From the NCBI RefSeq assembly GCF_011764425.1, contig NZ_BLPF01000002.1:992997-1056996 (forward strand): a stretch of 64,000 bases of DNA, read 5' to 3'. The notes under the pieces are model-generated. The model was not told the DNA's origin, ran no database searches, and saw only the letters and a list, made by a program, of their open reading frames with translations. Positions 1 to 9,710 of the stretch are shown in pieces. The DNA is from Phytohabitans houttuyneae (GTDB lineage Bacteria > Actinomycetota > Actinomycetes > Mycobacteriales > Micromonosporaceae). The position numbers and the translations under genes were made by a program. How positions within the stretch are numbered: position 1 is the first letter of the stretch; every line of letters starts with the position of its first letter.

Positions 1-659
1 TCGCGGTACCGGTGCTCACCGTCCTGGTCAGCTTCCCGCTGGCGGTGTTGCTGAACTCGGTGCGGCGGCTGAAGACCGTGCTGCGCTCGGTCTACTTCCT
101 GCCACACGTGACCAGCGGCATCGCCGTCTACTTCGCCTGGGTGTACGTGCTGCAGCCGGACGGCGCGATCAACCTGCTGCTGCGCTCGCTGGGCCTGGGC
201 AGTCTCCAGCAGCCGCAAGGCTTTCTGGGCAACCCGACGACCGCGCTGCCGACCCTCATCGTGATCACCGTGTGGACGTCGGTACCGGTCGCCATGCTGC
301 TGTACCTGGCCAGCCTCCAGGCGGTCGACCCGTCGCTCATCGAGGCCGCCCGCGTCGACGGCGCCAGCACCTGGCAGGTCACCCGGCGCATCGTGTGGCC
401 GCTGCTGCGACCGATCACCGCGATCGTCGTGCTGCTGGCCCTGCGTGACTCGCTGCAGGGGTTTCAGACGTTCCTCATCATGACCAACGGCGGACCCGGC
501 AACCACACAAACGTCCTGGGCCTGCAGACGTACCGGCTGGCCTTCCTGTCCCAGCTCAGTCCGACGCTCGGGCTGTCCAGCGCGCTGGGCTGGATGCTGT
601 TCGTCGGCGCGCTGGTCCTCGCGGCGATCAACGTGCGAGTACTGCGGAGGGTCACGTGA
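1..659 (+). CDS. Carbohydrate ABC transporter permease, MalF/UgpA type (5' end outside window)
   Basis: The frame is open to the left edge, so the N-terminus is missing and the in-frame GTG at 12 is probably internal. The product is an inner-membrane permease with several hydrophobic segments and the cytoplasmic EAA loop (EAARVDGAS) that docks the ATPase. This places it in the binding-protein-dependent sugar permease family. Its stop overlaps the start of the next permease by 4 bp (GTGA), showing translational coupling. The substrate-binding protein must lie upstream of the window. The substrate cannot be read from the sequence; the polysaccharide-acting gene downstream suggests an oligosaccharide. 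Confidence 0.9.
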   Translation, partial: AVPVLTVLVSFPLAVLLNSVRRLKTVLRSVYFLPHVTSGIAVYFAWVYVLQPDGAINLLLRSLGLGSLQQPQGFLGNPTTALPTLIVITVWTSVPVAMLLYLASLQAVDPSLIEAARVDGASTWQVTRRIVWPLLRPITAIVVLLALRDSLQGFQTFLIMTNGGPGNHTNVLGLQTYRLAFLSQLSPTLGLSSALGWMLFVGALVLAAINVRVLRRVT

Positions 660-1561
660 GCACCGACACCCTGCGCCCGGCCGCGACCGGCGCACCCGAC
701 ACCGGCCGTCCCGCCCGCGGGTCGAGAGTCCACTTGTCACTGTCCACTGTGCTGGCTCGTGGCACGGTCGGCGTGCTGCTGTTGCTGTACGCGGCGATCA
801 GCCTCTACCCGTTCCTGTGGATGGTGTCGGCCGCGTTCAAGGACGAGATCGAGGTGGTCTCCGGCGGGCACCTGATCCCGCACCGGCCGACCCTGCGCAC
901 GCTCACCGAGACGTGGAACGAGCTGCACTTCTTCGACTACTTCCTGAACAGCCTGAAGGTCACCGGGCTGACCGTGCTGCTGGTGCTGGTGATCTACTCG
1001 GCGGCCGGGTACGCGTTCTCGGTGCTGCACTTCCCCGGACGCAAGGCGCTGTACCGGCTGTTTCTGGCGCTGCTGTTCGTGCCCGGCGTGACCGTGCTGC
1101 TGCCCGTCGTGCTGCTGGAGAACAAGCTCGGCCTGCTCGGCGGCCACTGGGGACTCATCCTGCCGTTCGTCAACGGAACGGCACCGCTGTCGATCCTGCT
1201 GATGACAAACGCGTTCTCCTCGATCCCGGGTGAGCTGCGCGAGGCGGCCCGGGTCGACGGCGCCAGCGAACTGCGCATCTTCACCACCATCTACCTGCCG
1301 CTGTCCCGGCCGGTCCTGATCACGATCGCGGTGCTGACCGCGATCCCGACCTGGAACGAGTACCTGCTCACGCGGGTCTCGCTCAACGACCCCGAGGCGT
1401 ACACCCTGCCCATCGCGCTGCAGAACCTGCAGTCCAGCGCGGTGCTGCACTACAACGTCCTGATGGCCGGCGCCCTGATCGTGGTGGTGCCCGTGATCAT
1501 CCTGTTCATCGCCGCGCAACGGTACTTCGTCAACGGCCTGATCGGCGCGGTCAAGTCCTGA
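656..1561 (+). CDS. Carbohydrate ABC transporter permease, MalG type
   Basis: 301 aa, the usual length for MalG-like permeases. About six membrane segments are visible, with an EAA loop (EAARVDGASELRIF) about 80 residues from the C-terminus. It forms the heterodimeric channel with the upstream permease and starts at GTG 656 inside that gene's stop. No ATPase gene follows, which is common in actinobacteria, where a shared MsiK-type ATPase elsewhere energises many sugar importers. The secreted lyase-like gene begins 36 nt downstream and probably belongs to the same operon. Confidence 0.93.
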   Translation: MSTDTLRPAATGAPDTGRPARGSRVHLSLSTVLARGTVGVLLLLYAAISLYPFLWMVSAAFKDEIEVVSGGHLIPHRPTLRTLTETWNELHFFDYFLNSLKVTGLTVLLVLVIYSAAGYAFSVLHFPGRKALYRLFLALLFVPGVTVLLPVVLLENKLGLLGGHWGLILPFVNGTAPLSILLMTNAFSSIPGELREAARVDGASELRIFTTIYLPLSRPVLITIAVLTAIPTWNEYLLTRVSLNDPEAYTLPIALQNLQSSAVLHYNVLMAGALIVVVPVIILFIAAQRYFVNGLIGAVKS

Positions 1562-1597
1562 CCGATCCGCCGCAGCCAACGAGCCCGGAGGCAACCC

Positions 1598-4500
1598 GTG
1601 AGAATTAGGTCCCTGGTTGGGCCGCTGCTGTTACTGGTGACCGCACTCGTCGCGCCCGCCGGTGCCGCGCACGCGGCGGGCCCGGTCATGTACCCGCGCG
1701 GCATCGGCGCGGACTTCGGCCCGGACGTCACCGCCCTCGGCGTGACGGTGCGCGGCGGCGACGACCCGGCCGGGCTGCGCACCGGCACGCTGGACGGCCG
1801 GACGTACTGGCAGACCCAGGTCGCCGCGGGCACCTCGTACGTCGGCGTCACCCCCGACGCCGGCTACGCCTCGAGCGTGGCCGGCGCGTCGGTCGTCGTG
1901 GTGGTCACCTACCACGACGCCGGCAGCGGGCAGCTGACGCTGCGCACCGCGGCGGGCCAGACGACGGCCGTCGCCGCGCTCGCCGGCACGAACGCCTGGC
2001 GGCTGGCCGCGGTCGGCCTCGACGGCGCCGCGCTCGGCGGGGGAGAGCTGCGCCTCGCCGGGGTCGGCGGCGACGCCCCACGGACATCACCGTCGCCCAG
2101 GTCCGCATCACCCGGACCGGGCCGCAGACCACCCTCGGGCCCACCGCGACCGACACCGGCATCAGCGCGCGGGCCGGCGACAACGAGGCGGGGCTCGTGA
2201 CCGGCACGATCGCCGGCCGCGGCTTCTGGCGGACCAACGCCGCCGCGCCCCGCCGGCGACCAACTACCTGTACATGAACGTCGCCGACAGCTACGCCTAC
2301 AACACCAGCGACATCGTGATGGTCAGTGTGGACTACTTCGACGCCGGCAACGGAAGCCTCTTCCTGCACTACGACTCGCCGGGCGCGACGATCCCCGAGA
2401 TGTTCAAGGCGTCGCCGGCACTGTCCTATGGCGACAGCCAGACGTGGAAGACGCACGACTTCGTCCTCGACGACGCCATCCTGACCAACCGCAGCAACGG
2501 CTCGGACTTCCGGCTCACCCACGACGGCTCCCCGGTCGAGCTGACCATTGCCGCCGTACGGGTGACCGTCGTGCCGCGCCAGCTCGACCTCAAGGCCGGC
2601 CTGCGCGACCTCGTCGCCACGGCCGAGCTCGCGCACTACGCGGCCCGGGAAGGCACCCGCGACGGCCAGTACCCGCCCGGCTCGAAGGCGGCACTCGCGG
2701 CGGCGATCGCCCAGGCGCGGGGCGTGCTCGACAACGATTCCGCCACCGAAGCGCAGGTGGCTGCCGCGCTGCAGGCGCTGTACGACGCACATCGGACGTT
2801 CCTCGCCTCGGCCGTCGACACCGACCTGGCCCGGCCCGGCACGGTCACCGCGAGCAGCAGTGCCGCCGGTTCGAGCCCGGCCGCGGCCAACGACGGTGAC
2901 GCCACCACCACCTGGACCAGCGCGGGCGGTGGCGCGGGGGAGTGGCTGCGGGCCGACCTCGGCCGGGCGCGGCCGGTCAATGACGTGCTGGTGCAGTGGG
3001 GCAACGCCTACTCACCCGACTACACCGTCGAGGTCTCCCGGGACGGCACCAGCTACACCACCGTCGGCCACTCCGGCGCGCCGGGTACCAAGTCGTCCCG
3101 CACCCGGTTTCCCACCACGACCGCGCGGTACGTCCGGCTGAACCTCACCGGGTACGCCGCCGGCCTCACCAGCTTCGACGTGGCCGGCTTCCAGGTCCGC
3201 CACCAGCGCACCGTCACGCCGGCGCCGAGGATCGTCAAGACGAAGTACCCGACGACCGGCGTCGTGGTCGCCGACTTCGACGCCACCGCCTACGGCGCCG
3301 ACCCCACGGGCAGGAAGGACGCCACCTCGGCGATCCGCGCCGCGCTGTACGACTGCTACGACGCCGGCGGCGGGACGGTCTGGCTGCCGCCGGGCACCTA
3401 CCGCGTCACCAGCACGGTCGAGGTGCCGGCCTTCTGCACGCTGCACGGCGACCGCCGCGACCCGGACCGCGGCCGAGGCTCCTACGGCACCGTGGTCAGC
3501 GCCGACCTGCCCGCCGGCGACGACGGGCCGGTGCTGTTCCGGATCGGCGGCAGCGCGGGTGTCGTCGGCCTCACCACCTACTACCCGCGGCAGAGCGCGA
3601 CCGCGCCGGTGCCGTACAACTTCACGTTCGAGATCCCGGGCAGCTCCTGGGCCAGCGACGAAAACTACATGATGAGCACGGTCTCCGACGTCACGATGCT
3701 CAACTCGTACCGGGGCATCGGCCTGAGCACCATGCGGGACGAGCGGGGTCGCCCGCCCGGCAACGGCCAGGTCCACGAGTCGGCGACCGTCCGCAACGTC
3801 AAGGGCACGGCCCTGTTCGAGGGCGTCGAGGCGTACAACGGCGCCGACGTCGGCACGTGGGAGCACGTCACCTTCAGCAACGCCTACTGGGCGCAGGCCC
3901 CGGCGGCGTACCACCCGCCGCGGCGGGCGGCGCTGGACGCGTGGACCCGCGCGCACGGCACCGGCTTCGTCCTCGGCGACCTGGAGTGGGACCAGTTCGC
4001 CGACCTGTCCGTGGCCGACTACCGCGTCGGCATCCACGTGGTGAAGGGGCTGCGGGCCGAGTTCACCGGCATCTTCCAGCGGGTGCGGATCGCGCGGACC
4101 GACACCGCCCTGCGGGTCGACCAGTTCGACGCGCGGTGGGGGCTGGCGATGGCGGCGAGCGTCCTCGAAGGCAGCCAGGCCGCGGTGGTCAACAACGGCG
4201 GCGGCTACGTCAAGCTCACCGACACAAGGCTCACCGGGGCCGTCCAGGGAACCGTGTACCAGCTCGCCGGCACCGTACCCACCGAGGAGGACCCGCCCGC
4301 CACGGTCAAGCCAAGACGCGACGTCCTCTACAACGTCGGCGCCTTGGGCGGCAACGGTTACGTCCCCGCGCGGGACGCGACCGCCGGCATCCAGCGAGTG
4401 CTGGACCGCGCCGGACGCGACGGCGGCGGCGTGGTCTACCTCCCGGCCGGCTGGTACCGGCTGCAAGGGCGTCTCGTCGTGCCGGCCGGCGTCGAGCTGC

Positions 4501-5498
4501 GCGGCGCGTCCTCGGTGCCCAACCGCGACCAGGACGGGCGCAGCGGCGGCACCGTGCTGATGTCATACGCCGGGCGCGACACCGCCGACCCGGACACCGA
4601 CCCGGCCGCCATCACGCTGCGCGGCACGGGCGCCGGGGTCAACGGCCTGCGCGTGTTCTACCCGGAGAACAACCCGGCGGCACCGGAGGGACTGGTGCCC
4701 TACCCGTTCACCATCCGCGGCCAGGGCAGTCACACGTACGCCGTCAACATCGGCCTGCCGAACGCGTGGAACGCCATCGACATGGCCACGCACCGCAACG
4801 ACCACTTCCTGGTCCGCAAGATCAAGGGAACGTTCGTGCGGCACGGCGTGACCGTCGGCAGGAGCGACCGGGGCCGGGTCGAGGGCGTGCTCAGCAACGG
4901 CAACACGTTCGTGCGCACCGGTTTCTACGTACCCAACTGGGTGCTTGGTCGGGATCTGTTCCCGAAGGTCATCGACGGCTGGACGCGCGAGCACGCCGAC
5001 CTCGTCACCGTGGACGGCGCGACCCGGCTGACCGTCGTGGACGTGTTCGGCTACGGCCTGCACAACGGGCTCGTCGTCAACTCCGGCGACGTCGAGGTCT
5101 TCAACCTCGGCACCGACAACCTCGGGACCGACGGCTACTCGGTGAAGGTGGCCGGCGGCGACGTCACCGTCGTCAACCTGATGCGCTACAACGGCACCAC
5201 CAGCACCGGGCCAGCGACGCTGCACAACGTGATGGTGATCAACATCGTCGAGCACGGCGTCACCGCCGCGGCGGCTCCGGCCGGCGCGGGCACGGTACGA
5301 CTGGCGGGCAACGAGACCCGGCCCGGCTTCTACGAGCCGGGCAGTCAGGTCACCGCCTCGGCCGAGGCCGCGCCCGGCTTCCGCTTTGTCAACTGGACCG
5401 CCGGCGGCACCGAGGTGTCCACGGCGCCGCAGTACACGTTCACGGTCGCCGGTGCGCAGGAGCTGACCGCCAACTTCGCACCGGTGGACGCGGCATGA
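1598..5498 (+). CDS. Secreted F5/8C and pectate-lyase-fold carbohydrate-active protein (two apparent frameshifts)
   Basis: Start GTG 1598 after GGAGG. Residues 1-27 are a Sec signal peptide ending AHAA. Two homologous beta-sandwich-like segments follow (about 1680-2040 and 2080-2560), then an F5/8-type C carbohydrate-binding module (about 2830-3200). Two pectate-lyase-3 type beta-helix modules follow (about 3270-4290 and 4320-5240; both contain a GGG-x-V-x-LP-x-G-x-YR pattern), then an InlB-type repeat with NWT and ANFAP. The frame moves twice: after the CCCC at 2076-2079 and after the CCCC at 2248-2251. Adding one C to each run gives a continuous product of about 1,300 aa. Probable role: extracellular binding and cleavage of a plant or microbial polysaccharide feeding the adjacent ABC importer. 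The exact activity is not determinable. Confidence 0.8.
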
Positions 5499-5508
5499 GG
5501 AGGGTTGC

Positions 5509-6345
5509 GTGAAAGTTCTGGTCACCGGCGCCGCCGGAATGGTGGGCCAGGCGGTGGTCGCGCGGCTGCGCGCGGACGGGCACACCGTCCGCGCGCACGA
5601 CCGGACCCCACCGCCCGGCCCGGCGGACGACATCGTCGCCGGCGACCTGCGAGACGCCTCCGGCCTCGACCGCCTGCTCGCCGGCATCGACGCGGTGGTG
5701 CACGCCGCCGCCATCCCCGCACCGGTGGACGACGAGGTGTTCGACAACAACGTCGGCGCCGCGTACCACCTGCTCGAAGCCGCGGGGACGCTCGGTGTGC
5801 GCCGGATCGTCTACGTCTCCAGCCTTTCCGCCCTCGGGTTCGCGTGGTCGCGGCGGGGCGCCGCACCGCTGCGGGTCCCGGTCGCCGAGGACCACCCGTA
5901 CGTCGGCGACGACCCGTACGGACTGTCCAAACAGGTCGGTGAGCTCGTCACGGCGACGGTCAGCAACAGGTTCGGCATCCCGGCCGTCAGCCTGCGGTTT
6001 CCGTTCATCGGCACCGGCGAGCGGCTGCGTCACCATCTCGCGCACGTCCAGGCCGACCTCGGCGGCCAGCGGGGCAGCCTGTGGGGTTGGCTCGAAACGC
6101 ACGACGCGGCGGACGCGGTCGCCGCCGCGCTGACCCGGCCGGTGGAGGGGCACGCCATCGTGCACGTCGCCGCGCCCGACACGGTCGCGCTGGTGCCGAC
6201 TGCCGAGCTGCTGCGCCGGTACTACCCCGAGGCCGTCCTCACCGAACCGCTGGACGGGTTCGCGGTGCCGATCTCCACCCGGCTGAGCCGGGAGCTGCTC
6301 GACTTCGTACCGGCACACACCTGGCGGCCCACCGCGGCGCGGTGA
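5509..6345 (+). CDS. NAD-dependent epimerase/dehydratase (extended SDR)
   Basis: 278 aa. An N-terminal Rossmann nucleotide-binding motif GAAGMVG lies at residues 7-13. The catalytic Tyr137 and Lys141 are in YGLSK, and the serine-bearing YVSS stretch precedes them, so all SDR catalytic elements are present. GTG 5509 is preceded by GAGGAGG at 5497-5503, which overlaps the stop of the lyase-like gene, so the two are co-translated. Likely an epimerase or dehydrogenase acting on the monosaccharide released and imported by the preceding genes, for example a uronate dehydrogenase-like enzyme. The specific substrate is inference. Confidence 0.88.
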   Translation: MKVLVTGAAGMVGQAVVARLRADGHTVRAHDRTPPPGPADDIVAGDLRDASGLDRLLAGIDAVVHAAAIPAPVDDEVFDNNVGAAYHLLEAAGTLGVRRIVYVSSLSALGFAWSRRGAAPLRVPVAEDHPYVGDDPYGLSKQVGELVTATVSNRFGIPAVSLRFPFIGTGERLRHHLAHVQADLGGQRGSLWGWLETHDAADAVAAALTRPVEGHAIVHVAAPDTVALVPTAELLRRYYPEAVLTEPLDGFAVPISTRLSRELLDFVPAHTWRPTAAR

Positions 6346-6359
6346 GCCGCCAGGTGATC

Positions 6360-7187
6360 TCAGTACGCGGCGAGCACCGAACCGGCGTACTTGTCCTCGA
6401 TGAACTTCTTGACCTCGGGGGAGTGCAGCAGCTTCTCCAGCTTGACCACCCGCGGGTCGTCCTGCTCGCCGGTTCGCACGACGAGCAGGTTGGCGTACGG
6501 GTTGTTCTCGCCCTTCTCCAGCGCCAGCGCGTCCTTGGCCGGGGTGAGGCCGGTCTCGATCGCGTAGTTGCCGTTGATGACCGACAGGGCGGTGTCGTCG
6601 AGGCTGCGGGGCAGCTGCGCGCTTTCCAGCGCCTCGAACTTCAGGTTCTTGGGGTTGCCGGTGATGTCCGCCTCGGTGGCCTTGACGCCGGCGCCGTCCT
6701 TGAGCGTGATGAGGCCGTTGGTGGCGAGGAGGTTGAGCGCGCGTCCGGAGTTCGACGGGTCGCTGGGGATCGCCACCACTCCACCGTCCGGCACCTCGGC
6801 GAGGCTCTTGACCTTCTTGGAGTACGCGCCGAGCGGCTCGATGTGCACTGGCAGGAGGGGCGTGAACTTGTAGCCCTTGCTGGCCACCTCCTCCTCCAGG
6901 TACGGCACGTGCTGGAAGTAGTTGGCGTCCAGCTGCTTGTCCTGCAGGGCGACGTTCGGCTGGATGTAGTCGTTGAACTCGACGATCTCCAGCTTGAGGC
7001 CCTCGGCGGCGGCGAGGTTGTCGGCCACGTACTTGAGGATCTCGCCGTGCGGCACCGGGCTGACGCCGACCTTGAGCGGTTGGTCAGCGGAGGCGGAGCC
7101 GCCGGAGCCGGAGTCGTCCGAGCCGCACGCGGCCAGGCCGAGGACGAGACCGGTGGCAGCGAGCAGGGTGGCGATGGTGCGACGCAC
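6360..7187 (-). CDS. metQ: Methionine ABC transporter substrate-binding lipoprotein
   Basis: 275 aa. The signal peptide ends in the lipobox LAAC with Cys21 as the lipidation site. The mature protein has the NlpA/MetQ family features: PHGEIL near the N-terminus, a central FNDY-x-QPN segment and the ANYFQH stretch. It captures methionine outside the membrane for MetNI. It is the last gene of a metN-metI-metQ run, 12 nt after metI, and converges with the SDR gene across 14 nt. Confidence 0.95.
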   Translation of the reverse strand: MRRTIATLLAATGLVLGLAACGSDDSGSGGSASADQPLKVGVSPVPHGEILKYVADNLAAAEGLKLEIVEFNDYIQPNVALQDKQLDANYFQHVPYLEEEVASKGYKFTPLLPVHIEPLGAYSKKVKSLAEVPDGGVVAIPSDPSNSGRALNLLATNGLITLKDGAGVKATEADITGNPKNLKFEALESAQLPRSLDDTALSVINGNYAIETGLTPAKDALALEKGENNPYANLLVVRTGEQDDPRVVKLEKLLHSPEVKKFIEDKYAGSVLAAY

Positions 7188-7199
7188 GGGATTGCCTTT

Positions 7200-7856
7200 C
7201 TACTGATGGGACAGCCGCCGGGCGACAAGGTCGCCGAGCATCTGGGTGAGCTGGACGAAGACGACGAGCAGCAGGACGGTGGCGACCATCACCTCGTTCT
7301 CGAAGCGCTGGTAGCCGTAGCGGATGGCCAGGTCGCCGAGGCCGCCGCCACCCACCACGCCGGCCATCGCCGAGTAGCCCACGAGGGCGATCACGGTGAT
7401 GGTGAGCCCGGCGACGAGGCCCGGCCGGGCTTCCCGCAGCAGCACCTTGCGGACGATCTCCGGCCGGGACGCGCCCATCGCCCGCGCGGCCGCGATGACG
7501 CCGCGGTCGACCTCGCGGATCGATGTCTCGACGATCCGGGCGTAGAAGGGGATCGCGCCGACGGTGAGCGGCACGATCGCCGCCGTGGTCCCGATCGTCG
7601 TGCCGACCACCGCCCGGGTGAACGGGATGATGGCGACCAGCAGGATGATGAAGGGCAGCGACCGTCCAATGTTGACGATCAGGCCGAGCACCGCGTTGAC
7701 CGGGCGCGCGGCGAGCAGGCCGCCGCGGTCGGTGAGCACGAGCAGTACCCCGATGAGCAGCCCGCCCACCGCGGTCAGTGCGGTGGCGACGCCCACCATG
7801 TAGGCGCTTTCTTTGGTGGCCTCCCACAGCAACGGCCAGATGTCGGACCAGCTCAC
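7200..7856 (-). CDS. metI: Methionine ABC transporter permease
   Basis: 218 aa, typical for MetI, with five hydrophobic segments and the EAA-type loop AARAMGASRPEIVRKVLL. The start codon is GTG in a GTGA overlap with the metN stop. It forms the homodimeric membrane channel for D/L-methionine uptake with MetN and MetQ encoded on either side. Confidence 0.95.
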   Translation of the reverse strand: MSWSDIWPLLWEATKESAYMVGVATALTAVGGLLIGVLLVLTDRGGLLAARPVNAVLGLIVNIGRSLPFIILLVAIIPFTRAVVGTTIGTTAAIVPLTVGAIPFYARIVETSIREVDRGVIAAARAMGASRPEIVRKVLLREARPGLVAGLTITVIALVGYSAMAGVVGGGGLGDLAIRYGYQRFENEVMVATVLLLVVFVQLTQMLGDLVARRLSHQ

Positions 7857-8826
7857 GCCGGCACCCGCACGGTGTGGCCGGTCTCGCGCAGGTGGCGCAG
7901 CGGCGCCTCGTTCGCCTCCGGCGAGCCGGGCAGCGCGATGCGGACCCGGCCCACGCGCTCGCCGGCGACCGTCTCCACCGCGCCGGCGAGGATGTGCACG
8001 TCGAGGTCGTAGGCGCGGGCCAGGTCGGAGATGAACGCGTCATCGCCGGTCACGGTCACGTCCACCACGGTGGCTCCGGGCAGGTCGGGCGGGGGACCGA
8101 GCCGGAAGACGCCGCGGGCCAGCTCGGAGTCGGGACGGGCGAGCAGCTCGGGCACGGTACCCACCTCGGTGATCCGCCCGTCGTGCATGACCGCCACCGA
8201 GTCGCAGATCCGCTTGACCACCTCCATCTCGTGGGTGATCAGCAGGATGGTCAGGCCGAGCCGCTGGTTGAGGTCGCGCAGCAGCTCCAGGATCGAGCCG
8301 GTGGTCTCCGGGTCCAGCGCGGACGTCGCCTCGTCGGACAGCAGCACGGAAGGCTCGCCGGCCAGCGCCCGCGCGATGCCGACCCGCTGCTTCTGGCCGC
8401 CGGAAAGCTGCGCCGGGTACGCGCCGGCCCGCGCGGCGAGGCCGACCAGCTCCAGCAGGTCGCGCACGCGGGCGGTCCGCTCGCGCCGCGGCACCCCATG
8501 ACCTCCAGCGGGAACGCGACGTTGCCGGCCGCGGTGCGCGAGGAGAGCAGGGCGAAGTGCTGGTGGATCATGCCGATCCGCTGCCTGGCCTTGCGGAGCC
8601 GGTCTTCGCTGAGCGCGCCCAGGTCCACCCCGTCGACGGTGACCGTGCCGCTGTCCGGGCGCTCCAGCATGTTGACGCAGCGCAGCAGCGTGCTCTTGCC
8701 GGCGCCGCTGCGGCCGAGGACTCCGAAGATCTCCCCCTTGCGCACGGTCAGGTCGACGCCGTCCACCGCGACGACGTCACTGCCGCGGCCGCGGTACGTC
8801 TTGTGGAGGCCGTTGATGCGGATCAC
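7853..8826 (-). CDS. metN: Methionine ABC transporter ATP-binding protein (apparent frameshift)
   Basis: The first part (from GTG 8826) carries Walker A GRSGAGKST and the Q-loop QHFALL. The second part, in another frame, carries the signature LSGGQKQRVGIARAL, the Walker B region LLSDEATSALD, the H-loop ITHE and a C-terminal NIL domain (ACT-like methionine sensor). The halves join at a GGGG run (plus-strand cccc 8494-8497). One extra G restores FPLEVMG-VPRRERTARV and a 324-aa protein, normal for MetN. As written the gene would be inactive; an assembly indel is more likely than real decay because metI and metQ are intact. Confidence 0.9.
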
Positions 8827-8848
8827 CGGGCTGACGTCCGTCCTGAGA

Positions 8849-8941
8849 AGTGGGATTCGATAGGGATGTTGACCCGGAACAACCCTGCTCGCGGCGCTGG
8901 CCTTTCATCAAGCCCGCGTGACCCAACCCACATATCCCACT
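8849..8941 (-). promoter_or_regulatory. Candidate structured 5' leader of metN (possible riboswitch)
   Basis: In the metN transcript orientation an 8-bp perfect stem (AGTGGGAT at 8941-8934 with ATCCCACT at 8856-8849) closes a 93-nt element that ends 22 nt before the metN start. Inside is a second hairpin with AGGG/CCCT and TTG/CAA arms. An AT-rich TAATAATAC stretch just upstream could hold a -10 element. Methionine importers are classic SAM-riboswitch targets. The element has a TGATGAAA stretch reminiscent of SAM-I but not the GGCAACC core, and it does not fit the SAM-IV core, so the class is unresolved. Confidence 0.4.
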
Positions 8942-8993
8942 CGTTAAGTATTATTAGCAGCGCGTTGCGCCGCCAGCCGTGCGGACCGCCCGT

Positions 8994-9710
8994 TTAGCTC
9001 GGCGCGGGCACGCCCAGGCGTTCGAGCAGCTGCCGGCGCAGGGCGCCGAAGCCCGGGGCGTCGGGCGCGCGTGGGTGGGGCAGCGGCACCGGTGCGTTGT
9101 GGACGACGCGCCCGCCGTCGAGGACGAGGGTGCGGTCGGCCAGCAGCAGCGCCTCGTCGACGTCGTGGGTGACCAGCAGGGCGGCGAAGCCGTGCTGGGC
9201 GCGGAGCCGGCCGAACAGGCCCTGCATCCGCAGGCGGGTGAGGGCGTCCAGCGCGCCGAACGGTTCGTCGAGCAGCAGCAGGTCCGGCTCGCGGACCAGC
9301 GCGCGGGCGACCGCGACGCGCTGGGACTGGCCGCCGGACAGCTCGGCCGGCCAGGCCCGCTCGCGGCCGGCGAGTCCGACCTCGGTGAGCGCCGCGGCGG
9401 TCCGCCCGCGCACGTCGGGGCCGGTGACGCCGAGGGCGACGTTGTCGGCGACCCGCTTCCAGGGCAGCAGGCGGTGCTCCTGGAAGACCACCGCGAGGCT
9501 GCCGTCGACCCGCCAGTGGCCGGTGGCGTCGGCGTCCAGGCCGGCCAGGATCCGCAGCAGCGTGGTCTTGCCGGAGCCGCTGCCGCCGAGCAGGGCAACC
9601 ACTTCGCCGGCGGCAATGGTCAGGTCGACGCCGTCGAGCACGACCGTGTCGGCGAAGGCGCGCCGTACGCCGGTCGCGGTGACTACGTCGCCCGCAGGCC
9701 GCGTCGCCAT
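8994..9710 (-). CDS. ssuB: Aliphatic sulfonate ABC transporter ATP-binding protein
   Basis: 238 aa from ATG 9710. Walker A GGSGSGKTT, Q-loop FQEHRLLPW, signature LSGGQSQRVAVARAL, Walker B LLLLDEPFGALD and H-loop VTHDVDEALLLADR are all intact. The QEHRLLPW stretch is characteristic of SsuB/TauB sulfonate and taurine ATPases. The gene overlaps the end of ssuC by 28 nt and is the last of the ssuACB run. The gap to the metN leader is short, so both sulfur importers may share regulation. Confidence 0.93.
   Translation of the reverse strand: MATRPAGDVVTATGVRRAFADTVVLDGVDLTIAAGEVVALLGGSGSGKTTLLRILAGLDADATGHWRVDGSLAVVFQEHRLLPWKRVADNVALGVTGPDVRGRTAAALTEVGLAGRERAWPAELSGGQSQRVAVARALVREPDLLLLDEPFGALDALTRLRMQGLFGRLRAQHGFAALLVTHDVDEALLLADRTLVLDGGRVVHNAPVPLPHPRAPDAPGFGALRRQLLERLGVPAPS

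Noticed and set aside
2996-5512. 838-aa open frame in another frame of the lyase-like gene
   Set aside because: Arg/Pro-rich low-complexity translation; the overlapping frame has the lyase and F5/8C motifs.
8849-8941. Assigning the metN leader to SAM-I or SAM-IV
   Set aside because: Conserved cores (GGCAACC; GCUUGCUGGCCGGCAACC-like) are not found, so only an unclassified candidate is reported.
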